From: Streptomyces lichenis | GTDB lineage: Bacteria > Actinomycetota > Actinomycetes > Streptomycetales > Streptomycetaceae | DNA: 64,000 nucleotides | Assembly (NCBI RefSeq): GCF_023218175.1 | Contig: NZ_JALPTH010000014.1 | Location: 124,001-188,000 of the forward strand | Direction of reading: 5' to 3' | In this document: piece after piece, positions 18,849 through 27,151 of the stretch | How the letters are laid out: each line of letters opens with the position of its first letter | Numbering within the stretch: position 1 is the first letter of the stretch | The notes under the pieces: model-generated | The model's input: the letters and a program-made list of their open reading frames with translations, nothing else | Told to the model about the DNA's origin: nothing | The model's database searches: none | Made by a program: the position numbers and the translations under genes

Positions 18849-19439
18849 TCAGACCGGGGAGGCGGCCGGCTGGGCGGTGGGGGTGAGTTCCTCCACGCGG
18901 CCGCTGCCGATGTCGTAGCTCCAGCCGTGCAGCCCGACCGCGCCCTGCTCCAGGGCACGGGCCACCGACGGGTGGGTGACCAGGTTCGCCAGCTGGGCGC
19001 GGACGTTGCTCCGTACCAGGGCGTCCACTCCCGGAGCGGTGGTACGGGCCCTGGCCGCGTCCGCGTGGCGCAGCCAGTCCGCGGTCGTCGGCATCGTGCC
19101 CAGGTCGTGGCCCTCGGCCAGGGCGGTCATCGCGCCGCAAGCGGAGTGCCCGCAGACCACGATGTCCCGCACGCCCAGGGCGGCGACCGCGTACTCGATG
19201 CTGGCGGCGATGCCGTCCGGGCGGGGGGCGTAGGCGGGTACGAGGTTGCCGGCCGTGCGGATGACGAACAGCTCCCCCGGATCGCTCTGGGTGATCAGTT
19301 CCGGCACCACGCGGGCGTCGGAGCAGCCGATGAACAGCGTGTGCGGTGCGTGGTGGGTGGCCAGATGGGCGAAGGCCCCGGACCTGGCAGGGAAGACCTC
19401 TTGCTGGAAGCGGCCGATTCCCCGGGCGAGATGACGCAT
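18849..19439 (-). CDS. cynT: Beta-carbonic anhydrase of cyanate operon
   Basis: 196 residues. The zinc ligands of beta-class enzymes are present: Cys39 and Asp41 in FIGCSDARV, His98 and Cys101 in VVCGHSACGAM. In cyanate operons this enzyme recycles CO2 to bicarbonate so that cyanase does not deplete it. It is the first gene of a two-gene operon with cyanase, divergent from a LysR regulator. Confidence 0.94.
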   Translation of the reverse strand: MRHLARGIGRFQQEVFPARSGAFAHLATHHAPHTLFIGCSDARVVPELITQSDPGELFVIRTAGNLVPAYAPRPDGIAASIEYAVAALGVRDIVVCGHSACGAMTALAEGHDLGTMPTTADWLRHADAARARTTAPGVDALVRSNVRAQLANLVTHPSVARALEQGAVGLHGWSYDIGSGRVEELTPTAQPAASPV

Positions 19440-19540
19440 GGCCCCTCACTCCCTTCGATCGGGTGGTCGGTGGGTGGGCTGACGTCATTCACTCTGCCTG
19501 AGCTGGAGGTATAGCGTCCAAGACGTAGTGACACGGGTAG

Positions 19541-19559
19541 CTATTGAGCTCGTCTATAG
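19541..19559. promoter_or_regulatory. LysR box (T-N11-A)
   Basis: CTATTGAGCTCGTCTATAG is a perfect CTAT-N11-ATAG inverted repeat, the classical LysR T-N11-A form. It sits 7 bases before the LysR start and upstream of the divergent carbonic anhydrase gene. Confidence 0.75.
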
Positions 19560-19566
19560 TCGGGGC

Positions 19567-20472
19567 ATGAAGCCGGAACTGCGTCATCTGCGCTATCTGC
19601 TCGCAGTCGCCGAGCACGCCAACTTCACCCGCGCCGCCGAGGAGCTGCGCGTCTCCCAGCCCACCCTCTCCCAGCAGATCAGGCAGCTGGAGAAGGCCCT
19701 CGGGGTCCAGCTCCTCGACCGCACCGCCCGCGCCATCCGCCTCACCGACGCGGGGAGCGCCTACGTCCACTACGCCCGGAGCGCGCTACGGGACCTCGCG
19801 GCGGGCGAGCGGGCGGTGCTGGACGTGCGGGACCTCTCCCGCGGGCACCTCCGCCTCGCCGTCACCCCCACCTTCACCGCCTACCTCACCGGCCCGCTGG
19901 TCGCCGACTTCCACGCCCGCCACCCCGGCATCACCCTGGACGTGCGCGAGATGACCCAGGACCGCATCGAGGCCGACCTCCTGGACGACCGGCTCGACCT
20001 CGGCATCGCCTTCGCCGGTGACCATCTCCCGGGCATCGAGGCCACCGCGCTGTTCACCGAGACCCTCGGCCTCGTCGTGGGCCCCCGCCACCCCGACGGG
20101 CAGCACCCCGGCCCGCTGCCCGTCGCCGAACTCGGCGACCACCGACTCGCGCTGCTGCGCGGCGACTTCGCCACCCGCCGGCACATCGACCGGTACTTCG
20201 CCGAGCACCACGTACAGCCGCGGATCGCGGTGGAGGCCGACTCGGTCAACGCCCTCACCGAGATCGTCACCCGCGCCCCGCTCGCCACCGTCCTGCCCGA
20301 CGCCGTCACCCACGACCACCCCCAGCTGACCCCGATCCCCCTCGACCCCGCACTCCCCTCCCGCACCGTCACCCTCCTCTGCCGCCGGAGCACGTACCGG
20401 AGCGCCGCCGCCCGCGCCTTCGGCCACCGAGCCGCCGACTGGGCCCGCACGCACGACATCACCTCCGGCTGA
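19567..20472 (+). CDS. cynR: LysR-family regulator of cyanate operon (CynR-like)
   Basis: 301 residues. The N-terminal helix-turn-helix ELRHLRYLLAVAEHANFTRAAEELRVSQPTLSQQIRQLEKALGVQLLDRT is typical of LysR proteins, followed by a periplasmic-binding-like effector domain. It is divergent from the carbonic anhydrase/cyanase pair, as cynR is in E. coli, with a T-N11-A box in between. Cyanate as inducer is inferred from that arrangement. An upstream in-frame start at 19528 would overlap the operator, so the ATG at 19567 is used. Confidence 0.88.
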   Translation: MKPELRHLRYLLAVAEHANFTRAAEELRVSQPTLSQQIRQLEKALGVQLLDRTARAIRLTDAGSAYVHYARSALRDLAAGERAVLDVRDLSRGHLRLAVTPTFTAYLTGPLVADFHARHPGITLDVREMTQDRIEADLLDDRLDLGIAFAGDHLPGIEATALFTETLGLVVGPRHPDGQHPGPLPVAELGDHRLALLRGDFATRRHIDRYFAEHHVQPRIAVEADSVNALTEIVTRAPLATVLPDAVTHDHPQLTPIPLDPALPSRTVTLLCRRSTYRSAAARAFGHRAADWARTHDITSG

Positions 20473-20846
20473 ACCGGGTCGCCGAGAACCAGGAGAGGTG
20501 GTTGGCGCCGGGCTCCACCGGGCCGTGGGCGGGCAGACCGCCGCAGGAGAGCCGGTTCCGGCCGGCTGGAAGGGGTGACCAGGGGTCGTCAGCGGTGCCG
20601 GTGGTGAGGCGGCAGCCCGGGGCGGACGGCACCCCGAACCGGCCGTGCCAACCGGGACGCCTCCCCGGGTCTGCCTGGCAAGGGTCGGCTACGAGGGCTC
20701 GGTTACGAGGAGTTGGCTACCAGGAGGTGACTGCCGTCACCAGCCGCCGCACCCGCTGCGTCCGGCCCGCGGGGGGTCACTCATCCCAGCAGCTCGGTGT
20801 GGAGCTGCCGGTGCGCGCCCGTGCAGCGTCGGCGGGACGGCCTCGG
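20473..20846. other. Intergenic with small 14-bp tandem repeat
   Basis: 374 bases with no supported gene. Three imperfect 14-bp direct repeats (core GGYTACSAGG) occupy 20686-20727. The region lies between the LysR gene and the convergent DUF5133 gene. Confidence 0.5.
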
Positions 20847-21086
20847 TCATCGCGGCCCTGTCCCCCGGCTGGTCGGCAGGGTAGCGTCGGCGGACAGCCG
20901 CGCCCGGGCGGCCGACAGCGCCGCCTCGGGGTCGCGGGTGCCCATCGTGACGCACAGCGTGTAGGCGGCGTCCTCCAGCCGCTGCCGCGCCTCCGCCCCG
21001 CCCGGACCCGCCTCGGCGGGCAGCCTCCGCAGCGCCTCGTACCGCTCGACCAGGTTCCGCAGCGTGGCGGGGTGCGCCCTCAGCAT
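20847..21086 (-). CDS. DUF5133 family small protein
   Basis: 79 residues from the ATG at 21086. The pattern LRAHPATLRNLVERYEALRRL...LEDAAYTLCVTMGTRDPEAALSAARARL matches the small DUF5133 family, often found beside secondary-metabolite or regulatory genes in Streptomyces. Function unknown. A longer frame to 21164 exists, but the ATG at 21086 gives the family-typical start. Confidence 0.75.
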   Translation of the reverse strand: MLRAHPATLRNLVERYEALRRLPAEAGPGGAEARQRLEDAAYTLCVTMGTRDPEAALSAARARLSADATLPTSRGTGPR

Positions 21087-21248
21087 CAGTACACCTCTTT
21101 CCGGCCGTACATGGGCCGCTCGATGCACCGGAGTGCCCCTGTTCCGGGAGGCCGAAAACGACATGCCCGGTGTATGGCCCTGTTCTTCGCTCCGAGGGGG
21201 GCGGTCTTCGTTCCGTGGCTGCCGTCCCTCGGCCGGGAAGGGCAGGGG

Positions 21249-22031
21249 TCAGGCGGGGGTGGGGGTCGCCCGGGCGGTGAGCAGGAGGGCGTGGGGGGTG
21301 GCCAGGTAGCCGGCGAGGGCGGTGTGGTCGGCGTCGGGTCCGGCGGTGGGGCGTTGCCAGGTGATGTCGGTGAAGCCGGCGGTGCGCAGGGCAAGTTCGT
21401 GGGTGGCGGCGCTCCAGTAGCGGGCGGTGACGTCGAAGTGCCGGCCGACCATCCAGGTGCGCAGGGCGATGGTGTCGCCGTCGCGCGGGTCCGGGACGGG
21501 GGTGCGGGCGGGGTCGTGGGGGCGGTGGGCGGTGAGGTCGAATCCGTAGCGGCGGTAGTAGCCGGGGGTGGTGGCGTAGTCGGGGTTGAGGGTGGCGGCG
21601 AGGAGGGTGCCGCCGCGGCGGGAGAGCGCGGTGCGGGCGGTGCGGCACATGGCGAGGAGGGCGTCCGGGGTGTCGGCGTAGGGCAGGACGTAGACGGCGA
21701 GGACGGTGTCGAAGTCGCGGCCGGGGGGTTCGGTGGCGCCGGCGTCTGCCACCTCGTAAGTGATGCCGAGGGGTTCTCGGGCCTCCTGCCGCCGGGCCCA
21801 GGCGATCATCCCCGGGGAGGCGTCGGTGCCGGTGACACGGGCGCCGGCCCGTGCCAGCAGCCGGCTGTGCAGCCCGGGGCCGCAGCCGAGGTCCAGCACC
21901 CGGCGGCCGGTCAGGTCACCGAGCGCGGTGAGCAGGGAGGGGATCTCGATGTCCCGGCGGAAGGGGAGTTCGTCGGCGCTGCCGGCGTAGGCCTCGGCCA
22001 GGTCGTCGAAGGAGTCGGGGCCGTCGTTCAC
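21249..22031 (-). CDS. SAM-dependent methyltransferase
   Basis: 260 residues. Class I methyltransferase fold: motif I VLDLGCGPGLHSRLLARAGARVTGTDAS, motif II region FDTVLAVYVLPYADTPDALL. The GTG start overlaps the P450 stop by 4 bases (GTGA), so the two are translationally coupled. As the last gene of the CDPS-P450-methyltransferase operon, it probably N-, O- or C-methylates the diketopiperazine product. The exact position of methylation cannot be read from sequence. Confidence 0.88.
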   Translation of the reverse strand: MNDGPDSFDDLAEAYAGSADELPFRRDIEIPSLLTALGDLTGRRVLDLGCGPGLHSRLLARAGARVTGTDASPGMIAWARRQEAREPLGITYEVADAGATEPPGRDFDTVLAVYVLPYADTPDALLAMCRTARTALSRRGGTLLAATLNPDYATTPGYYRRYGFDLTAHRPHDPARTPVPDPRDGDTIALRTWMVGRHFDVTARYWSAATHELALRTAGFTDITWQRPTAGPDADHTALAGYLATPHALLLTARATPTPA

Positions 22032-23257
22032 GCGCGGGGCTCCTCGCTCCAGGAGACGGGCAGGGCCACGGGGCGGACGAACATGATGTCGTTGCGCCAG
22101 GGGACGTCCTGCTCGGCCACGGCCAGCCGCAGGGACGGGTGGCGTTCGAAGAGCAGGCGCAGGGCGGTGGCCAGGTAGAGGCGGGCCAGCTGGGCGCCGA
22201 GGCAGTAGTGCGGCCCGGCCCCGAAGGTGGCGGCGGCGTCCTCCCGGCGGCGGACGTTGAACTTCTCCGGGTTGTTCACATGCCTCGGGTCCCAGGTGGC
22301 GGCCTGCATGGAGGCGACCACCGCGTCCCCGGCGGCGATGGTCACTCCGTGCAGCTCGACGTCCTCGCGGGTGACGACCGGGAAGCCCAGCACCCCGTTG
22401 TGGAAGTAGCGCAGCACCTCCTCGGCCGCCTTGGGCCACAGGCCGGGGTCGTCCAGCACGGGCCGCAGCTGGGACGGGTTGAGGATCAGGATCATGGCCC
22501 CGGTGGTGGTGGGCGCGATGATGGCGTCGGAGCCGGTGAAGAACAGCACGAACGCGGTGCCGAACATCTCCTGCTCGCTGATCGCGCCCTCGTCGGCGGC
22601 GCGCAGCAGGGCCCCCATGGGGTCGTCGCGGGGCGGCAGGTCGCGGCGGGCGGTGATCACCCGGGCGGTGAAGGCCTTGATCTCCTCGGTCTCGGCGGAC
22701 GTCTCCTCGGGACCCGCGGTGATGCTGGAGGCGGAGGGGAAGACCCGCTGGTGCTCCTCGTACAACTCCTCCGGTACGCCCAGGACTTCGCGCATCACCC
22801 GCATCTGGAGCGGGGCGGTGTAGGCGGCCACCAGGTCGCAGGGGTTCAGGCCGTCGTCCATGGCGTCCAGCAGCGCGGTGGCGTGCCCGGCGACCAGCTC
22901 CTCGTAGCGCCGGACGGCCCGGCGGGTGAAGAAGCCGGACACCACCGACTTGACCCGGGTGTGGTCCGGCGGGTCCAGGCTGAACAGCCCCCGGCTGATG
23001 GTGGTGATGTCCTGGCCCGCGATCCGGGGGACGGCCGGGTCGTCCAGGTCGCGGCTGAACCGCGGGTCGGCGAAGACCTGCGCGATGTCGTCCCTGCGGG
23101 TCAGCATCCACATCCGCGCGCCGCTGGGCATGGCGACCGGGCAGACCGGCCGGTTGCGCTGCGCCCACCGGATGAGCGGCGGCAGCCGGCCGTTGTCGCC
23201 CAGGGGGAAGGGGTAGCGCAGGGGCAGTCGGGGGTCGGACGGGGAGGAGGCGGTCAT
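22028..23257 (-). CDS. Cytochrome P450 of cyclodipeptide operon
   Basis: 409 residues. The heme loop is FGAGPHYCLGAQLAR with Cys352 as the axial ligand; the K-helix ExxR is EEVLR. The I-helix reads FFTGSDAIIAPTTT (about 239-252), so the usual acid-Thr pair (AGxD/E-T) is D244-A245: the threonine is missing. P450s from cyclodipeptide pathways (e.g. CYP121, purine-coupling P450s) often do oxidative coupling rather than plain hydroxylation. The ATG start overlaps the CDPS stop by 4 bases (ATGA), so the enzymes are translationally coupled. Confidence 0.93.
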   Translation of the reverse strand: MTASSPSDPRLPLRYPFPLGDNGRLPPLIRWAQRNRPVCPVAMPSGARMWMLTRRDDIAQVFADPRFSRDLDDPAVPRIAGQDITTISRGLFSLDPPDHTRVKSVVSGFFTRRAVRRYEELVAGHATALLDAMDDGLNPCDLVAAYTAPLQMRVMREVLGVPEELYEEHQRVFPSASSITAGPEETSAETEEIKAFTARVITARRDLPPRDDPMGALLRAADEGAISEQEMFGTAFVLFFTGSDAIIAPTTTGAMILILNPSQLRPVLDDPGLWPKAAEEVLRYFHNGVLGFPVVTREDVELHGVTIAAGDAVVASMQAATWDPRHVNNPEKFNVRRREDAAATFGAGPHYCLGAQLARLYLATALRLLFERHPSLRLAVAEQDVPWRNDIMFVRPVALPVSWSEEPRA

Positions 23258-23937
23258 CGGTCGGCTCCGATCGGTTCCACGATGGCGTACCCCTGGCCGG
23301 AGCCGGGGCGCAGGGCGTCGGTGGTGCCGGTGATGAACGGGCGCAGCAGCTCCATCTCCCGGTGGTAGAGGAAGAGGGAGGTGGGCACCTGGAAGATGGC
23401 CGGGGAGTCCAGGGTGAGCGGGAGTTCCGCCAGCGGGTAGCCCACCGCGGTGTCCAGTGCCTCGGGGCCCGGGAGTGCGCAGCCGACGCGGACCAGGGTG
23501 GCCCGGGCCGTCTCCCGGCAGGCACCGCGCACCTGGGGGTCGCGGCGGTAGGCGTCATGGACCTCCGCGAGCCGTGTCGCGTAGTCGGCGTTGGTCAGCA
23601 GCCGGGTCCAGCTGTGCACATGGGCCACCGGGTCCGGGACCCCGGCGCGTGCCAGGGCGCGTTCGGCGGGGTTGCGCAACTGGTTGACGGATCGTTTCGC
23701 CCGCCGGACCGCCGAGGCGGGCGGGCGCCCCGCGGCCACCAGGGTGTGGGCGGCCTCGTAGCCGGGGATCATGACGTCCACCCGCGGGAAGCGCGAGCAG
23801 GCCCAGCCGACCAGGTCCTCGATGTAGGCGGTCTTGTAGCGGCCGTTCCAGGGGCTGATGCCCAGGAGGGCGTGGTCGGGTCGTTCGTTGAAGAAGCGCC
23901 CGCCGTTCTCGACGGGACGTAAGTGGAATGAGGGCAC
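23254..23937 (-). CDS. Cyclodipeptide synthase (NYH subfamily)
   Basis: 227 residues (AlbC has 239). The family signature HALLGIS gives catalytic Ser28, with Asn31 close behind. Tyr167 and Glu171 (GYPLAELPL) and Tyr191-His192 (LFLYHRE) match AlbC Tyr178, Glu182, Tyr202 and His203 with a constant offset of 11. Asn31 plus Tyr-His places it in the NYH group. The enzyme uses two aminoacyl-tRNAs to make a cyclodipeptide. It heads an ATGA/GTGA-coupled operon with a P450 and a methyltransferase. GTG at 23937 is chosen because AAGGAG lies six bases upstream. The amino acid pair is not predictable here. Confidence 0.93.
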   Translation of the reverse strand: MPSFHLRPVENGGRFFNERPDHALLGISPWNGRYKTAYIEDLVGWACSRFPRVDVMIPGYEAAHTLVAAGRPPASAVRRAKRSVNQLRNPAERALARAGVPDPVAHVHSWTRLLTNADYATRLAEVHDAYRRDPQVRGACRETARATLVRVGCALPGPEALDTAVGYPLAELPLTLDSPAIFQVPTSLFLYHREMELLRPFITGTTDALRPGSGQGYAIVEPIGADR

Positions 23938-24265
23938 GACGGACTCCTTGTGTGCCAGGCGGTGGGCCGAACCGTCACCGTGGGTCTGCGGAGCCGGGAG
24001 ACCGGGCCGTACGACAGGAGCGCCACTCCATGGGTGAACGAGGCGTGTCACCGAGCCGGGTCCGTACGCCTGAACGCCCGAGAACGACGATGGACTTCGG
24101 CCCCTGGGCGGGTGCCTGCCCGGGGCCGGGTACTGCTGGCCTGAGACGAGTATGGCACTCGCGTGAGGAAGGCGACACGGTCTGTATTCGCCGATCCGGT
24201 GGATCCGCCGCACCGCGCTCGGCCCGCTGTGGCCGGGGAGTCGGGCGGGGAGGACGGCGGGTGCC
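23938..24265. promoter_or_regulatory. Promoter region of CDPS operon
   Basis: 328 bases between the F420-type reductase gene and the cyclodipeptide synthase gene, both on the minus strand. AAGGAG (about 23944-23949, minus strand) is the CDPS ribosome-binding site. No gene and no strong palindrome were seen. Confidence 0.5.
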
Positions 24266-24925
24266 TCAGCGGACGATCTTGAATCCGAGGAGGTGGGTGC
24301 CCAGGGCCCGCGAGGCGTCGATCCACAGGCGCAGCATCATCTCGGTGGCGCGGGCCGTGCCGATGCCTCCGAGGTCGAGGACGTCCCGCCACCCCAGGGC
24401 CCTCAGCAGGTCGCCGACCCGCGCCTTGGCCGTCTCGTCGTCGCCGCTGAGGAAGACCGTGTGGTCGGGCCCGACCGCGCCGGGCTCGGGCATCACCTGC
24501 GCCGCCAGCGTGTTGAGCGTCTTCACCACATGGCTGCCGGGCAGGGCGCGCTGGACGGCCTCGCCGAGGCTGTCCGTGTTGACCGGGTCCAGGACCGCGT
24601 CCGGCCGGGACCAGTCGTAGGGGCTGGACACATCCATCACGACCTGGCCGGTCAGGCTCTCGGCGAGCGGGATCAGGGCGGCCAGGCAGACCGGTCCGGA
24701 GATGGCGTTGACGACCAGACCGGAGCGGTCGGCGGCCTCGGCGGCGGCCGCGAAGGACACCAGCCGCAGTTCCGGATGGCGGGCGGCCAGCAGGCGGTAT
24801 CGGGGGTTGCCCGCCATGGTCGCCTCCGGATCACGGGTGCCGACGACGACCTCGTGACCGAGGGAGAGGAAGGCCGGGGCGAGGAGTCGGCAGACTTCGC
24901 CGGTGCCGAGGATGACGATCTTCAT
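24266..24925 (-). CDS. NADP/F420-type oxidoreductase
   Basis: 219 residues. MKIVILGTGEVCRLLAPAFLSLGHEVVVGTRDP is a Rossmann dinucleotide-binding start with the basic residue after strand 2 that favours NADP. Size and layout fit the F420H2:NADP oxidoreductase-like family (COG2085), many members of which have other or unknown roles. GGAAGGAC precedes the ATG. It lies upstream of the cyclodipeptide operon on the same strand, but the 328-base gap makes co-transcription uncertain. Confidence 0.8.
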   Translation of the reverse strand: MKIVILGTGEVCRLLAPAFLSLGHEVVVGTRDPEATMAGNPRYRLLAARHPELRLVSFAAAAEAADRSGLVVNAISGPVCLAALIPLAESLTGQVVMDVSSPYDWSRPDAVLDPVNTDSLGEAVQRALPGSHVVKTLNTLAAQVMPEPGAVGPDHTVFLSGDDETAKARVGDLLRALGWRDVLDLGGIGTARATEMMLRLWIDASRALGTHLLGFKIVR

Positions 24926-25366
24926 GGTGGTGTCCTTCCGTGGGGGACGCTCCGTTGACCGCGCGCGGAGGCGTGGGCGCCCAGTCAACCGCCGAGGGCG
25001 AAGCCCGGGTGCCGGTGCCTCCGGCGACCGGCTCCTCGACCAGGCGCGGCAGCAGCGTCTGCGTCGGGGTCGGGCCCTCGGACAGCGGCAGGGCGACCGC
25101 GGCGACCGGGATGGGGACGAGCGGGGGGACCGGCGGGACGTGTCGCGTGCCCTCCGCGATGTCCCGCAGCGGGCGGGAGCGCACCGGTGGGCCGGTACGC
25201 GGGAGCGGACGCGGCGCCAGGGCGGTGGCCGGGGCGACGAGGAACGCGAGGACTTCCGGGGGCCCTGAGGGGTGGTCCGGTCATCTCCTCTGCCGGCCGG
25301 CGAAGCGCTCGTGGAGACCCGTGCGGCCACTTCGCCTTCGATCCCCCCTGCCGGCGGTCCGCGAAG
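24926..25366. other. Intergenic, possible gene remnant
   Basis: 441 bases. Several open frames cross it but none has a good start, a motif or normal codon bias. A minus-strand frame (25184 down to the reductase start) looks partly protein-like but matches nothing I know. Confidence 0.4.
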
Positions 25367-25397
25367 GCCCTCGGCGGCGGAGGACGCCGCCGAGGGC
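25367..25397 (-). terminator. Terminator hairpin of CBS gene
   Basis: Perfect 13-bp stem (GCCCTCGGCGGCG and complement) with a 5-base loop, immediately downstream of the CBS-BON gene on the minus strand. Confidence 0.8.
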
Positions 25398-25404
25398 ACC
25401 GGCG

Positions 25405-26100
25405 TCAGCAGTGGACCGGGGGCACGGCCCGCGTGGACCGGTCCCACATGACGCCGATCACGCCGTCCACCCGCCAGACGGCCCGGGCCAGGGCGGTGGT
25501 GTCCCATCCGGGGGCGGGCGGGCACTCCAGCCGGGCCACGCCCTCCCGTACCCGTACCCGGATGCCGTCCCGCAGGGCGGGCGGCACCGCCGCGAGGACC
25601 AGGTTGGCCACCTCGGCGCCGATCTCCTCGTCGGACCGCAGAAAGACGCGCAGCAGGTCCCGGCGGGTGACGATGCCGATGAGCCGGTCCTCCTCGTCCA
25701 CCACCGGCAACCGGTCCACCCGCCGGCGCTCCATCAGGCGCGCCGCGTCCGCCACACGCTGCTCGGGGTGGACGGTCACCGCCGGCGCGCTCATCACCGC
25801 CCCGGCCGTCGGAGCGGAGGACGAGGCCCCGCGTGCCCGGCCGCCCCGCCGGAACGGCAGGCCGGCCGGCCGGGCCGCGCTTCCGCGGCCGCCGTTCCGG
25901 GCGGTCCGCCCCCGGGTGAGGTCGGTCCGCGAGACCACTCCCACCACCTTGTCGTCGTCGTCCACGACCGGCACGCCGCTGATGCGGTGGGCCGTGAGCA
26001 GCCGGGCCAGCTCCTCGAAGGGTGTTCCCGGGCCCGCCTGGACCACCTCGGCGCTCATCACCTCGCCCACGGTGCGGGGACGGTCGTCCACTGCGTCCAT
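25405..26100 (-). CDS. CBS-CBS-BON domain protein
   Basis: 231 residues. Two CBS domains (about 11-66 and 100-155; GEVMSAEVVQ... and GAVMSAPAVTV...) are followed by a BON domain (about 165-225; VANLVLAAVPPALRDGIRVRVREGVARL). CBS pairs bind adenine nucleotides and act as energy sensors; small CBS proteins are common in DosR-type dormancy regulons. It is divergent from the DevR-like regulator, with three GGGMC-N4-GKCCC palindromes between them, so it is probably under that regulator. ATG at 26100. Confidence 0.9.
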   Translation of the reverse strand: MDAVDDRPRTVGEVMSAEVVQAGPGTPFEELARLLTAHRISGVPVVDDDDKVVGVVSRTDLTRGRTARNGGRGSAARPAGLPFRRGGRARGASSSAPTAGAVMSAPAVTVHPEQRVADAARLMERRRVDRLPVVDEEDRLIGIVTRRDLLRVFLRSDEEIGAEVANLVLAAVPPALRDGIRVRVREGVARLECPPAPGWDTTALARAVWRVDGVIGVMWDRSTRAVPPVHC

Positions 26101-26186
26101 CACGGCACTCCTTTCTCCCGTCGCCGTACCGGCCATCGTGCGCGGTCGGGGCACGGGAGGGGGAGATCCGATACGGGACGGGATGA

Positions 26187-26224
26187 GGGCCGTTCGTCCC
26201 GGATACGCCGGGGCCGACCGTCCC
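26187..26224. promoter_or_regulatory. Two DosR/OsdR-like boxes
   Basis: GGGCCGTTCGTCCC (26187-26200) and GGGCCGACCGTCCC (26211-26224) both fit GGGMC-N4-GKCCC, the layout of the mycobacterial DosR box core GGGAC-N4-GTCCC. They lie 87-124 bases upstream of the CBS-BON gene and about 200 bases upstream of the DevR-like gene. Confidence 0.65.
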
Positions 26225-26325
26225 CGCCCTCGGCCGCCGGCCGCCGGTGGGGGCCCCGGAGGCGGCCCTCCGCCGGTGCCCGACGCCCCACTGTGAGCGC
26301 GATCATGGTGCGGAAGTGGCAGGTG

Positions 26326-26339
26326 GGGCCGGTCGGCCC
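26326..26339. promoter_or_regulatory. DosR/OsdR-like box
   Basis: GGGCCGGTCGGCCC, a near-perfect palindrome 87 bases upstream of the DevR-like regulator start. It suggests autoregulation. Confidence 0.6.
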
Positions 26340-26425
26340 TGGTCATTCGCCCCGTGGCCGGGCACCCTTCAGAGGAAGCCCCCGCGCATCCGCGGGGAGC
26401 GAGCCGGGACTGACGGAGCTGTTTG

Positions 26426-27151
26426 ATGACGGACGAGGCCGCCACCACGACGCGGGGACCGGTGAGGGTCTTCCTGCTCGACGACCACGAGGTCGTACGC
26501 CGAGGAGTGCACGACCTGTTGGACGCCGAGCCCGATCTGACGGTGGTCGGGGAGGCGGGCACCGCCGAGCAGGCGCTGACCCGGATCCCGGCGCTCCGCC
26601 CCGATGTCGCGGTGCTCGACGTACGGCTGCCCGACGGCGACGGGGTGAGCGTCTGCCGCGAACTGCGCTCGCGCATGCCGGAGCTGGCCTGTCTGATGTT
26701 GACCTCCTTCGACGACGAGGAGGCGCTGTTGGACGCCATCATGGCCGGGGCGTCGGGCTATGTGCTGAAGCAGATCACCGGCACCGACCTGGTCTCCGCG
26801 GTGCGCGCGGTGGCCTCGGGCCAGTCCCTGCTGGACCCGGGGGCCACGGCCCGGGTGATGGCCCGGCTGCGGGGCGGGCAGCCGCAGCAGGAGGAGCGGC
26901 AGCAGCCCGCACTGGCCGGGCTGACCGATCGGGAGCGGGACATCCTGGCCCTGATCGGCGAGGGGCTGACCAACCGCGAGATCGGCAAGCGCCTCTACCT
27001 CGCGGAGAAGACCGTCAAGAACAACATCTCCCGGCTGCTGGCCAAGCTGGGCGTCGAACGCCGGGTGCAGGCGGCCGTGCTCGCCACCCAGCTGCCCGAG
27101 GCGGCACAGGACGGCGGGGCGACCGGCTCCCCGCGGCGACCGGGGTACTGA
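26426..27151 (+). CDS. osdR: DevR/DosR-like response regulator (OsdR type)
   Basis: 241 residues. The receiver has phospho-Asp65 in VAVLDVRLPDGDG. The LuxR domain ends LAEKTVKNNISRLLAKLGVERRVQAAVLAT, nearly the DevR/DosR recognition-helix sequence, including the DNA-contacting Lys-Val-x-Asn. It is followed by a GAF-domain kinase, as DevR is linked to DevS. In Streptomyces coelicolor the related pair is OsdR/OsdK; orthology here is inferred from sequence and the surrounding stress genes. ATG at 26426 is preceded by GGAG seven bases upstream. Confidence 0.88.
   Translation: MTDEAATTTRGPVRVFLLDDHEVVRRGVHDLLDAEPDLTVVGEAGTAEQALTRIPALRPDVAVLDVRLPDGDGVSVCRELRSRMPELACLMLTSFDDEEALLDAIMAGASGYVLKQITGTDLVSAVRAVASGQSLLDPGATARVMARLRGGQPQQEERQQPALAGLTDRERDILALIGEGLTNREIGKRLYLAEKTVKNNISRLLAKLGVERRVQAAVLATQLPEAAQDGGATGSPRRPGY

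Noticed and set aside
24831..25184. Minus-strand frame upstream of the F420-type reductase
   Set aside because: It overlaps the reductase start in another frame and has no recognisable family; at best a remnant.
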